The notes under the pieces are model-generated. The model saw only the letters and a program-made list of their open reading frames with translations, was not told where the DNA came from and did no database searches. A stretch of 64,000 nucleotides of DNA from an uncultured Pseudomonadota bacterium. Lineage in GTDB: Bacteria > Myxococcota_A > UBA796 > SXON01. Made by a program: the position numbers and the translations under genes. The stretch covers positions 62,001-126,000 of the forward strand of contig CAISIK010000192.1 of the NCBI GenBank assembly GCA_903885375.1. The letters run 5' to 3'. Positions 42,531-50,178 of the stretch are shown piece after piece; within the stretch, counting starts at the first letter, position 1, and each line of letters starts with the position of its first letter.

Positions 42531-42536
42531 GAGGGC

Positions 42537-42668
42537 AGAGACGTTGTGGACGCTCGGCCACCGGCGGCGCCGAGGATGATGCCCACGAGCCGCACCGACT
42601 GGGGGCTCGTGATCGAGGCGGCCTACGCTCGCACGCTGAAGGACGCCGGGCGAACGCTCGAAGGCTAG
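42537..42668 (+). pseudogene. Remnant of a second aarF-like 3' end with internal deletions
   Basis: Pieces of the aarF gene recur in order but with gaps: ACGTTGTGGACGCTCGGCC (matching the ETLWTLG codons near 41254), then ACCGGCGGC-CCGAGGATGA-GC-CACGAG (TGGPEDDAHE, near 41310-41340), then CCGCACCGACTGGGGG to the stop TAG 42666-42668 (RTDWGLVIEAAYARTLKDAGRTLEG). The joints fall at short shared sequences. Synonymous-only changes in the last piece suggest that it once evolved as a working gene. Confidence 0.8.
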
Positions 42669-42766
42669 CGGGTCGGGGCGGTGCGGGAATCCCGTCACCG
42701 GGGTGGGCGTGGGCAGGCCCGCACCGCGGCGCCGGCGGCAAGATTGCTCCCCCACGGCGGGTTGCA
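42590..42766 (+). repeat. 177-bp direct repeat, copy 2
   Basis: The partner of 41459-41635 on the far side of the transposase remnant. It ends 21 bp before the CapA-like start codon, and the terminator-like GC hairpin is retained. Gap 41636-41761 between copy 1 and the transposase stop holds no gene. Confidence 0.93.
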
Positions 42767-42787
42767 GGAGGGATAGGGGCGCCCGCC

Positions 42788-44164
42788 ATGCTTCCGCTAC
42801 CCGGTCTGTTCCTCTCCGCTGCCCTCGCTGCCGCGCCCGCCGCGCCCACGCCCGCCGTCGAGGCGCCCGTGCCGCCCCCCAACCCCGACTACGAAGCCGG
42901 CGTGGCCGCCCTGAAGCAGAAGGACGCCACGGCCGCCGCGGTGGCGTTCTCCCGATGCGCGCCCGCGGTGCAGGCGTGCGCCTGGGAGCTCGGCTGGGCG
43001 CGCTGGCTCACCCGCGACTGGCGCGGCGTGGTCGAGGCCTGGGCGCCGCTCCCGGAGGACTGGCCCGACCGCAAGGCGAGCCTCGCCATCGCGCACGGGC
43101 AGCTCACCGCGCGGCAGCTCGCCGAGGAGCTCAAGCGCACCGCGCCCGCCACCTTTGTGAGCACGGCGCCGCCGGGCGCGTCGGTGCGGCTGCGCGCCAC
43201 GGGCGACCTCATGATCGGCACCGCCTTCCCGGCGGGCTACCTCCCGCCGGATGCCGGCGCCTCCACGTTCGCCGGCGTCACCGCCGCGCTCTCCGACGCG
43301 GACTTCACTTTCGGCAACCTCGAAGGCCCCCTCTGCGACGAGGAGGTGGAGAGCACCAAGTGCAACCCGGAGGGCAAGGCCGGGAGCTGCTACGCCTTCC
43401 GCACACCCACGAGCTACGCGCCGCTCTACAAGGCGGCCGGCTTCGACGTGATGAGCACCGCGAACAACCACGCCGCCGACTTCGGCGACGTGTGCCGCGA
43501 CCAGACGGCCGCCGCCCTCGATGCCCAGGGCATCCTGCACACCGGGCGCCCCGGCACCGTGGCCACCTTCACGCGCAACGGCTTGCGCATCGCGGTCATC
43601 GGGTTCCACACCAACCCCTCCTGCCACGACCTGAACGACACGGCCGGTGCCGTGGCCCTCGTGTCGGGGCTCGCCGCGCAGAACGACGTCGTGATCGTGA
43701 GCTTCCACGGCGGCGCCGAGGGCAGCAAGGCACAGCACGTGCTCGAAGGCCACGAGAGCTTCTACGGCGAGGACCGCGGCGACCTCCGCAGCTTCACGCG
43801 CGCCGTGATCGGCGCGGGGGCCGACCTCGTCCTCGGCCATGGTCCCCACGTGCTGCGGGGGATGGAGGTGGTCGACGGTCGGCTCGTGGTGTACTCGATG
43901 GGCAACTTCGCCACCTACGGCCGCTTCAACCTCACCGGTCCGCAAGCGGTGGGCATGATCGTGGAGGTCACGCTTGCGGCTGATGGGCGGTTCGCCGGCG
44001 GGCGCATCCTCGGCACCGCCCAGGTGGGGGAGGGGATACCCACGCTCGACCCGGTGAACGAAGGCGCCGACCTCGTGCGGATGCTCTCCGCGCAGGACTT
44101 CCCCACCACGGGCGTCACCGTGGCGCAGGACGGCACGTTGGGCGCGCCCCGCCCGCCCGGCTAA
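42788..44164 (+). CDS. CapA-family metallophosphatase-like exported protein
   Basis: A 458-residue product from ATG 42788; signal peptide MLPLPGLFLSAALAAAPA. Residues ~30-120 form a helical N-terminal region (TPR-like DYEAGVAALKQKDATAAAVAFSRC). Residues ~135-440 are a CapA/PgsA domain: LRATGDLMIGTAFP, DFTFGNLEGPLCDEE, FDVMSTANNHAADFGDVCR, IAVIGFHTNPSC, VIVSFHGGAEGS, VLGHGPHVLRGMEVVDGRLVVYSMGNFATYG. The family is named for poly-gamma-glutamate capsule export, but most members of this type are uncharacterised phosphoesterase-like proteins. No pgs neighbours. GGAGGGA lies 15 bases upstream. Confidence 0.88.
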   Translation: MLPLPGLFLSAALAAAPAAPTPAVEAPVPPPNPDYEAGVAALKQKDATAAAVAFSRCAPAVQACAWELGWARWLTRDWRGVVEAWAPLPEDWPDRKASLAIAHGQLTARQLAEELKRTAPATFVSTAPPGASVRLRATGDLMIGTAFPAGYLPPDAGASTFAGVTAALSDADFTFGNLEGPLCDEEVESTKCNPEGKAGSCYAFRTPTSYAPLYKAAGFDVMSTANNHAADFGDVCRDQTAAALDAQGILHTGRPGTVATFTRNGLRIAVIGFHTNPSCHDLNDTAGAVALVSGLAAQNDVVIVSFHGGAEGSKAQHVLEGHESFYGEDRGDLRSFTRAVIGAGADLVLGHGPHVLRGMEVVDGRLVVYSMGNFATYGRFNLTGPQAVGMIVEVTLAADGRFAGGRILGTAQVGEGIPTLDPVNEGADLVRMLSAQDFPTTGVTVAQDGTLGAPRPPG

Positions 44165-44190
44165 GCCCGGGTGCAACACAGGGAGGCCCG

Positions 44191-44961
44191 ATGGGCAGCA
44201 GTTCCGGACGTCACGTTGTCATCACCGGCGCCGGTACCGGCATCGGCCGCGCCATCGCGCTTCAGCTCGCCGGAGAGGGCGCACGCGTGAGCCTGCTCGG
44301 GCGGCGCGTGGGGCTCCTCGAGGAGACCGCCGCGGCCTGCCCGGCTGGCTCGGCGTTCGTGGCGGCCTGCGATGTGGCCGATGCCGCCGCGGTGGCGGGC
44401 GCGTTCGCGGCGGCCTCGGGCGCCCACGGTCCGATCCATGCGCTCGTGGCGGCGGCCGGGGTCGGCGGGGCCAACCAGCCGGGCGAGGGCGATCGTTTCG
44501 ATCTGCTCGTCGACACCAACCTCCGCGGCTCCTACCACTGCCTCCGCGCGGCCCAACGCCACCTCGCGGCGGGCCCCGAGCCGCGGCAGCTCGTGGTGAT
44601 CGCGAGCATCCTCGCCCGCTTCGGGGTGCCCGGGTACACCGGCTACTGCGCCTCGAAGGCGGCGCTCCTCGGGCTCACCCGCGCGCTCGCCCTCGAGGTG
44701 GCCGCGGAGGGCATCACCGTGAACGCGATCTGCCCCGGGTGGGTGGATACCGCGATGGCCTGGGAGGGGATCGAGGGCATGGCGGCCGGCATGGGCATCT
44801 CCCGCGATGCGGCCTACCGCATGGCGATGGGCGCCGTTCCGCAGGGCCGGATGGGCAAGCCGGAGGAGGTCGCGGGGCTCGTGTCCTGGCTGCTGAGCCC
44901 GGCCGCGGCGAACATGACGGGGCAGGGCATCGACATCAACGGTGGCGCGTGGATGGGGTAG
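44191..44961 (+). CDS. Short-chain dehydrogenase/reductase (FabG-like)
   Basis: A 256-residue classical SDR: cofactor motif VITGAGTGIGRAIALQLA (TGxxxGxG), Arg after beta2 (LGRRV, favouring NADPH), DVADA, the NAG-equivalent AAAGVGG, catalytic Ser in VVIASILARFG, YxxxK in YTGYCASKAALLG, and the PG motif NAICPGWVDTAM. The C-terminal GQGIDINGGAWM is typical of FabG and hydroxyacyl-CoA dehydrogenases. Gene spacing (16 bp to the esterase start) suggests cotranscription. A GGGAGG ribosome binding site precedes ATG 44191. Probably a 3-oxoacyl-ACP/CoA or related ketone reductase. Confidence 0.92.
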   Translation: MGSSSGRHVVITGAGTGIGRAIALQLAGEGARVSLLGRRVGLLEETAAACPAGSAFVAACDVADAAAVAGAFAAASGAHGPIHALVAAAGVGGANQPGEGDRFDLLVDTNLRGSYHCLRAAQRHLAAGPEPRQLVVIASILARFGVPGYTGYCASKAALLGLTRALALEVAAEGITVNAICPGWVDTAMAWEGIEGMAAGMGISRDAAYRMAMGAVPQGRMGKPEEVAGLVSWLLSPAAANMTGQGIDINGGAWMG

Positions 44962-44977
44962 CCGCCGGGGTGCCGGC

Positions 44978-46009
44978 GTGAACGCGCTGCACCGCCTGCG
45001 AGTCCACGCGCTGGTGCAACTCCTCCAGTCGCCCGAGCCAGTGCTCCGGCGGCTGGCGAGGGTGCCGGCGGAGATCGACGGCCAGCGCCTCGACGTGCAC
45101 ACCCGCGCCTTCCTCACGCTCCTGCGGCTCGACGGTGTGGCCCACCACGCCTTGCCCGTGGCCGCCCAGCGCGCCGAGATCGAGTTCGTGGAGCGGGCCT
45201 TCGCCAGTGATCCGCGCCCGCTCCGCTCGGAGTGGCTGGAGATGCGGCTGCCGGGGCGCACGTTGCGGGCGCTGCGGTGGCGTGCCCCGGGGGCCGGTCC
45301 CCGGCCGGCGCTGCTCTACCTGCACGGCGGCGGTTTTGTGACGGGCTCGCCGGAGAGCTACGCGCCGCCCGCCTCGCGGCTCGCCGAGGGCCTCGACTGC
45401 GACGTGATCGTCCCCGACTACCGCCTCGCGCCCGAGCACCCCTTCCCGGCGGCGGTGGAGGATGCGCTCGATGCCTTCCGGTGGCTGCGCGCCCACGCGG
45501 TGGAGCTTGGCCTCGACCCCGACTGCCTCGCCATCGGTGGCGACTCCGCCGGCGGCAACCTGAGCGCGGTGGCTTGCAACACGCTGCCGGCGGGGGAGCG
45601 CCCCGCCTGGCAGCTCCTCCTGTTCCCGGGGGTTGAGCCGGAGATCGACACGGCCTCGCGTCGCAGGTTCGCCGAGGGCTACTACCTCACGATGCCGCTC
45701 GTGGAGTTCTACTTCACGACCTACCTCCCGCGCCCCGAGGATCGTCGTGATCCCCGCGCGGCACCGCTGCTCGCGCCCGCGCTCGCGCCCGTCCCCGCGC
45801 TCGTCGTCATCGCCGGCCTCGATCCCCTCGCGGATGAGGGCCGCCTCTACGCCTCCCGGCTCGAGGCAGCCGGCGCCCGCGTGGAGCGCCTCGAGGTGGA
45901 GGGGATGGTGCACGGTTTCGTCAGTCTCGATCGCATACTGCCCGCCGCTGAGGCGGCTATTTCGGAGACAATTTCGCGGATTCGCTCCGCCGGGTGGGTT
46001 AGCCGCTGA
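44978..46009 (+). CDS. Alpha/beta hydrolase, hormone-sensitive-lipase (BFAE) family
   Basis: A 343-residue esterase from GTG 44978 (ATG 44942, overlapping the SDR gene, is the alternative). The HSL hallmarks are present: oxyanion motif ALLYLHGGGFVTGS, VIVPDYRLAPEHPFPAAVEDALDAF, nucleophile LAIGGDSAGGNLSAV, acid in VVIAGLDPLADEGRLYA and catalytic His in VEGMVHGFVSLDRI. The N-terminal cap helices resemble lipases of this family that prefer short acyl esters. Cytoplasmic; no signal peptide. Downstream of an SDR, so an alcohol/ester pathway is conceivable. Confidence 0.93.
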   Translation: MNALHRLRVHALVQLLQSPEPVLRRLARVPAEIDGQRLDVHTRAFLTLLRLDGVAHHALPVAAQRAEIEFVERAFASDPRPLRSEWLEMRLPGRTLRALRWRAPGAGPRPALLYLHGGGFVTGSPESYAPPASRLAEGLDCDVIVPDYRLAPEHPFPAAVEDALDAFRWLRAHAVELGLDPDCLAIGGDSAGGNLSAVACNTLPAGERPAWQLLLFPGVEPEIDTASRRRFAEGYYLTMPLVEFYFTTYLPRPEDRRDPRAAPLLAPALAPVPALVVIAGLDPLADEGRLYASRLEAAGARVERLEVEGMVHGFVSLDRILPAAEAAISETISRIRSAGWVSR

Positions 46010-46066
46010 AACCTCGCCGTGCCCCCCGGCATCGGTGGGGGGAACCCCTTATCCCTGGAGTGCCCC

Positions 46067-46498
46067 GTGAAGTCTTCCTCCCTCCTCTTCGCCGCCATGA
46101 CCGGCGTCCTCGCCGGCGCCTGCGCCTCTGAAGCCCCCAAGGCCCCCGAGGCCCCCGCCGCCCCCCCGCCGGCCGCCGCGCCCGCGCCCGAGGCGGCCCC
46201 CGCCCCCGCGGCCGATGCCACCATGACGGCCACCGCCGATGCCGGCGCCGCGGGCGAGAAGCACGCATGCAAGGGCATGAACAGCTGCAAGGGCAAGGGC
46301 GGCTGCAAGACCGACAAGAACGAGTGCGCCACCCACAACGAGTGCAAGGGCCAGGGTGGCTGCGCCACCGCCAAGCACGACTGCGCGGGCAAGAACGAGT
46401 GCAAGGGCCAGGGCGGCTGCAAGACGGCGAAGAACGATTGCGCCGGCAAGAACGAGTGCAAGGGCCAGGGCGGCTGCAAGTCCCCGAAGGTGATGTAG
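46067..46498 (+). CDS. bufA2: BufA2-type bufferin precursor (12-Cys RiPP metallophore)
   Basis: A 143-residue precursor from GTG 46067 with GGAG ten bases upstream. It has a signal peptide (SSLLFAAMTGVLAGACA), which can also be read as lipobox-like, an Ala/Pro/Glu linker to ~75, then a Cys-rich core. The core has four NxCKGxGGC units (NSCKGKGGC and three NECKGQGGC) with intervening HDC/NDC, twelve cysteines in all. In bufferins a BufB/BufC pair modifies the core Cys after translation and the periplasmic product binds copper. Order A-B-C is present here, with ten bases to bufB. The call rests on the Cys pattern and the operon. Confidence 0.85.
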   Translation: MKSSSLLFAAMTGVLAGACASEAPKAPEAPAAPPPAAAPAPEAAPAPAADATMTATADAGAAGEKHACKGMNSCKGKGGCKTDKNECATHNECKGQGGCATAKHDCAGKNECKGQGGCKTAKNDCAGKNECKGQGGCKSPKVM

Positions 46499-46508
46499 TC
46501 TCCCCTCC

Positions 46509-47348
46509 GTGAGCTCCGCCGCGCAGCCTCGCCTTGGTTTCCCCGATCTGGGCATCGGGGTGGGGCTGCGTACGGCTCACTACCGTGAAATCCTCGACCA
46601 CTGGCCCGAGATGGCCTGGTTCGAGGTGCTCACGGACAACTACCTGCAGACGCAGGGCCGGCCGCTGATGGTGCTCGATGCCATCGCGGCCCGGTACCCG
46701 GTGGCCCTGCATGGCGTGGGGCTCTCCATCGGGAGCACCGATCCGCTCGATGTGGCCTATGTGCGCGAGGTGGCGGCGCTCCAGGCGCGGGTGGGCGCCC
46801 GGTGGGTGAGTGATCACCTCTGCTGGACCGGCGTGCTCGGCCGCAACAGCCACGATCTGCTCCCCATGCCGCTCACCGACGCCGCGCTCGACCACGTCGT
46901 GGGCCGGGTGCGCGCCGTACAGGACATCCTCGGCCAGCCGCTCGTGCTCGAGAACCCCTCCACCTACGTGGGCTTCCGGGCCGACACCTGGCACGAGGCC
47001 GACTTCCTCGCCGAGCTCTCGGTGCGGAGCGGGTGCGGGCTCCTCCTCGATGTGAACAACGTCTACGTGTCCAGCCGCAACCACGGCTGGAACCCGTCGG
47101 ACTACCTCGACCGGCTCCCGCTGGACCGTGTGGTGCAGGTGCACGTCGCCGGCCACACCGACATGGGCACCCACTGTGTGGACACCCACATCGGCCCGGT
47201 CGTGGAGCCGGTGTGGGCGGTGCTCCGCGAGGCCTGGCGCCTCGGCGTGCGGGCGAGCATCCTGCTCGAATGGGATGCCGAGATTCCTTCGTTCGCGGAG
47301 GTGGCTGCCGAGGCGGCCCGCTCCGCGACCGCGCTGGGGCCCCGATGA
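46509..47348 (+). CDS. bufB: BufB, multinuclear non-heme iron oxidative enzyme (DUF692/MNIO)
   Basis: A 279-residue TIM-barrel enzyme from GTG 46509. Its motifs fit DUF692/MNIO: GIGVGLRTAHYREIL, FEVLTDNYL, VALHGVGLSIGS (His), ARWVSDHLCW (Asp-His), LVLENPSTYVGF (Glu), GCGLLLDVNNVYVSSRNHG (Asp-Asn), VVQVHVAGHTD (His) and LLEWDAEIPSF (Glu), the set of His/Asp/Glu ligands for two or three irons. Known MNIOs oxidise Cys in RiPP precursors; in the bufferin branch Cys becomes a thiooxazole. Its stop overlaps the bufC start (ATGA). Confidence 0.93.
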   Translation: MSSAAQPRLGFPDLGIGVGLRTAHYREILDHWPEMAWFEVLTDNYLQTQGRPLMVLDAIAARYPVALHGVGLSIGSTDPLDVAYVREVAALQARVGARWVSDHLCWTGVLGRNSHDLLPMPLTDAALDHVVGRVRAVQDILGQPLVLENPSTYVGFRADTWHEADFLAELSVRSGCGLLLDVNNVYVSSRNHGWNPSDYLDRLPLDRVVQVHVAGHTDMGTHCVDTHIGPVVEPVWAVLREAWRLGVRASILLEWDAEIPSFAEVAAEAARSATALGPR

Positions 47349-48280
47349 AGGGCGGAGCGGGGCCGGTGGCGGAGGAAGGGGGGGCCGTGGAGCTCCTGGC
47401 GACCGAGCGGGTGAGCGCCACGCAGGCGCGCGCGCTCCCGTTCCGCCCGCCGCGCCTGCCGCGCAAGGTCGCCCCAGCCGAGCTCTCCCTCGCCGACACG
47501 CAGGCCTGGTTCTTCGAAGCGGTGAGCGCGCCCGGCACCCTCACGGGCGGCCTCCGCGCGCTCCGCAAGGCGAGCGGCCTGCCCGCCGAGGCCGTGCTCA
47601 CCGCCGGTCCGGCGCTCGGGGCGAAGGACCGCCTCGCGGTGTACCACTTCGCCTACCGCGCGCGCCTCGTCGATGCGCTCGCCGATGACTTCCCCGCGGT
47701 GCGGTATGCGATGGGCGCCGCGGCGTTCCAGCGGCTCGCCGACCGCGTCATCACCGCGCACCCCTCGCGGCACCCGAACCTCAACCGGTACGGCGTGGTG
47801 CTCGTGGAGGCGTTGGCGAACGCCCCGCGGCTGCCGAACCGCGGCTTCCTGCTCGACCTCGCGCGGCTGGAGTGGGCCCTGGTGGAAACCATCCACGCAC
47901 CCGCGCCCCCCCGGCTCGACCCCGCGGTGCTCGGCGCCATTGCGCCCGAAGCCTGGGGCTCGGTGCGGTTCCGGCCGAACCCCGCGCTCCAGGTGCTCGA
48001 TTCGGCCTGGCCCGTGAACCGCTTCTTCTCGGCCTGGCGGCGCGGCGAGGAGCCGGCGCTACCGGCCCGGGAGCGGAGCGCCACCGTGGTGTACCGCGTG
48101 GAATTCACGCTCTGGCGGATGGACCTGAGCCCGCTCACGCGGGGCCTGCTCGGCGCGCTGCTGGCCGGCGTGCCGCTGGGCGAAGCGCTCGCGCCCATCG
48201 AGGGCAGGGCGGGCGCGGAGCGGGTGATGGAGTGGTTCAGCGCCTGGGTGCGCGGCGGCTTCTTTGCCGGCCTGGCCTGA
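47345..48280 (+). CDS. bufC: BufC/HvfC-type partner protein (DUF2063)
   Basis: A 311-residue protein from ATG 47345. After a ~50-residue variable N-terminus comes the DUF2063 domain: DTQAWFFEAVSAPG, RLAVYHFAYRARLVDALADDFPAVRYAMG, FQRLADRVITAHPSRHPNLNRYGVVLVEAL. The C-terminal half forms the second domain (VRFRPNPALQVLDSAWPVNRFFSAW). HvfC/BufC proteins act with the MNIO enzyme to recognise the precursor leader. Overlap with bufB indicates coupling. It ends three bases from the convergent MopE/lectin gene. Confidence 0.9.
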   Translation: MKGGAGPVAEEGGAVELLATERVSATQARALPFRPPRLPRKVAPAELSLADTQAWFFEAVSAPGTLTGGLRALRKASGLPAEAVLTAGPALGAKDRLAVYHFAYRARLVDALADDFPAVRYAMGAAAFQRLADRVITAHPSRHPNLNRYGVVLVEALANAPRLPNRGFLLDLARLEWALVETIHAPAPPRLDPAVLGAIAPEAWGSVRFRPNPALQVLDSAWPVNRFFSAWRRGEEPALPARERSATVVYRVEFTLWRMDLSPLTRGLLGALLAGVPLGEALAPIEGRAGAERVMEWFSAWVRGGFFAGLA

Positions 48281-48283
48281 GCC

Positions 48284-49558
48284 TCAGTACTCGCACACGA
48301 AGGGGTAGGTGGAGGCGCAGGACACATCCACCCAGGAGCCGCGGCGGCCCCCGTTGTTGGTGATGGCGCAGTCCGCCGAGGCGGAGGAGCTCGGGTATCC
48401 AGAGGCCCAGCTGTCGTACCCCACGGCGTAGCCGTCGGTCCAGACCCAGTCGCCCTCCACGTCGAGGTCGCTCGCGCCGATCCAGGTGCTCCGCACGGCG
48501 AGCGCGGCCACGTCGTCGTTCTCCGACGAGCTCGAGATGGTCACGAGGTAGCCGCCGAAGGCCTCGCAGGCGCCCTGGGCGGTTTCCCAGTCGGCGCTGG
48601 TGGTGCACAGGTCGTAGTCGCCGGTGCGGGTGCAGGTGTAGCACTCGCGCATCTCATCCACGTAGCCATCGCAGTCGTTGTCTACGCCATCGCAGGACTC
48701 GGTGCCGCCGGGGAGGGCGGCCGCGCTCTCGTCGTTGCAATCGCCCGTGCAGAGGGAGTAGCCATCGCCATCGCGATCGCCCGCTTCGTCGTTGGCGGCG
48801 TCGCAGTCGTTGTCCACGCCGTCACAGACCTCCTCGGCGTCGGGGTACACGGTGGCGTTGTGGTCGTCGCAGTCGCCCTCGCAGGTGGGCACACCGTCGG
48901 CGTCGATGTCGTTGTCCTCGTCCACCCGGCCATCACAGTCGTTGTCCACGCCATCGCAGGGGTCGCGCACGCCGGGGGTGATCTCCGGGTCGTCGTCCTC
49001 GCAGTCGCCTTGGCAGGAGGAGAAGCCGTCGCCATCGAAGTCCCAGAGCTCGTCGATGTCGCCGTCGCAGTCGTTGTCCATGCCGTCGCAGGCTTCGGCG
49101 GCGCTGGAGTTCACGAACGAATCGCTGTCGTCGCAGTCGAGGCACACGTCCTCGCCATCACCGTCGTAGTCGCCGTTGTCGATGGTGCCGTCGCAGTTCT
49201 CGTCGATGTAGTCGCAGGTTTCGCGCGCGCCGGGGAAGACGTTCGGGTTCTGGTCGTTGCAGTCCCAGTTTCCGCTCAGGTGGTAGCAGGCGGCGGCATC
49301 GTTGTAGCCATCATCGTCGGCGTCGTAGTTGTCCTCATCCACATCGCCGTCGCAGTCGTTGTCCACCCCATCGCACTCCTCGGGTGCGCCGGGATGGAAG
49401 TCGCTGTCGTAGGGCTCGCAATCGCTGGCATCGACCGTGCCGTCGTGGTCGGCGTCGTTTAGGAGAGGATCGATCTCGGGGCTTCCCTCGACCTTCCGCT
49501 CGGTGGTGGTCGATACCTGGGTATCGATACAGGCAAGCAACAGGAGTGCAACGAACAT
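48284..49558 (-). CDS. MopE-type Ca-binding repeat lipoprotein with C-terminal C-type lectin domain
   Basis: A 424-residue lipoprotein (MFVALLLLAC). Residues ~32-305 consist of seven MopE units (DADHDGTVDASDCEPYD ... EECDGVDNDCDGDVDED). The last ~115 residues are a C-type lectin domain: CTTSADWETAQGACEAFGGYL, WIGASDLDVEGDWVWTDG, YDSWASGYP, ADCAITNNGGRRGSWVDVSC, FVCEY. The usual Ca/sugar tripeptides (EPN/QPD, WND) are not obvious (GSWVDVSC in place of WND), so carbohydrate binding is uncertain. The start is fixed by the lipobox. Convergent with bufC by three bases. Confidence 0.9.
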   Translation of the reverse strand: MFVALLLLACIDTQVSTTTERKVEGSPEIDPLLNDADHDGTVDASDCEPYDSDFHPGAPEECDGVDNDCDGDVDEDNYDADDDGYNDAAACYHLSGNWDCNDQNPNVFPGARETCDYIDENCDGTIDNGDYDGDGEDVCLDCDDSDSFVNSSAAEACDGMDNDCDGDIDELWDFDGDGFSSCQGDCEDDDPEITPGVRDPCDGVDNDCDGRVDEDNDIDADGVPTCEGDCDDHNATVYPDAEEVCDGVDNDCDAANDEAGDRDGDGYSLCTGDCNDESAAALPGGTESCDGVDNDCDGYVDEMRECYTCTRTGDYDLCTTSADWETAQGACEAFGGYLVTISSSSENDDVAALAVRSTWIGASDLDVEGDWVWTDGYAVGYDSWASGYPSSSASADCAITNNGGRRGSWVDVSCASTYPFVCEY

Positions 49559-50168
49559 CGCGAGCAGTGTAGCCCAAACCCACCGCGTCCACCTGCTCGA
49601 TCTCAACGACGGGGTGACGAATCTGGGCGTCGCGGCGCTGCAGTTGCTCGTTTCGCGGGAGGGGTTCGCGCCCACTACCTGGGATGTGCGCCAGGCCCAC
49701 CAGCTCCCCCCCGACGACGCCACGCCGTGGGTCCTCACCGGCGGTCCGGGGTCGCCGCTCAGCGAAGGGCCCTGGCGTGCCCCCCTGCTCGCCGCGCTCG
49801 CAGCCCGGATCCGGGGCGCGCGCCCCACGCTCGGCATCTGCTATGGCTTCGAACTGATGGCGTTGGTGGCGGGTGGTGAGCTGCGCCTCCTCCGGGCCCC
49901 CCGGCAGGGCACCTACCCGCTGGCGCTCCTCGGCCCGGACCCCTGGCTCGCCGACCTGCACGCCGCGTGCGCCTACGAGAGCCGCTCGTGGGGGGCCTTC
50001 GGGGGCGAGGGCGAGGTGCTCGCCACGGGCCCCGAGGGCGATGTGGCGGCCATGCGATTCGGGCCCGGCGTGTGCGGGGTCATCTTCCACCCGGAAGCCG
50101 ACATCGGCCCGGACACGCGGCGGGTGTACGCGAGCGTGCTGCCGCGCTACCTCGCGAACCTCCGCTGA
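49506..50168 (+). CDS. Class I glutamine amidotransferase (GMP-synthase-like)
   Basis: About 200-220 residues. The catalytic triad is recognisable: nucleophile TLGICYGFELMALVAGG, and the His-Glu pair in VIFHPEADIG; GGPGSPLSEGPW forms the oxyanion loop. Such stand-alone GATases hydrolyse Gln or gamma-glutamyl compounds. The start is unclear. The first beta strand (HRVHLLDLNDG) has no ATG before it; the nearest in-frame starts are GTG 49503/49506, which overlap by about 50 bp the 5' end of the divergent lectin/MopE gene. A non-AUG start near 49570 is possible. Followed by the methyltransferase gene at ten bases. Confidence 0.8.
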   Translation: MVDTWVSIQASNRSATNIASSVAQTHRVHLLDLNDGVTNLGVAALQLLVSREGFAPTTWDVRQAHQLPPDDATPWVLTGGPGSPLSEGPWRAPLLAALAARIRGARPTLGICYGFELMALVAGGELRLLRAPRQGTYPLALLGPDPWLADLHAACAYESRSWGAFGGEGEVLATGPEGDVAAMRFGPGVCGVIFHPEADIGPDTRRVYASVLPRYLANLR

Positions 50169-50178
50169 CCGGGCCCCC

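Noticed and set aside
42275..42787. A 171-residue N-terminal extension of the CapA-like protein
   Set aside because: It reads through the transposase remnant and duplicated aarF end in the wrong frame; the signal peptide begins at 42788.
48680..49400. Possible CRISPR or tandem DNA repeat
   Set aside because: The regular pattern is the coding repeat of a MopE-type protein; unit lengths vary and there are no unique spacers.
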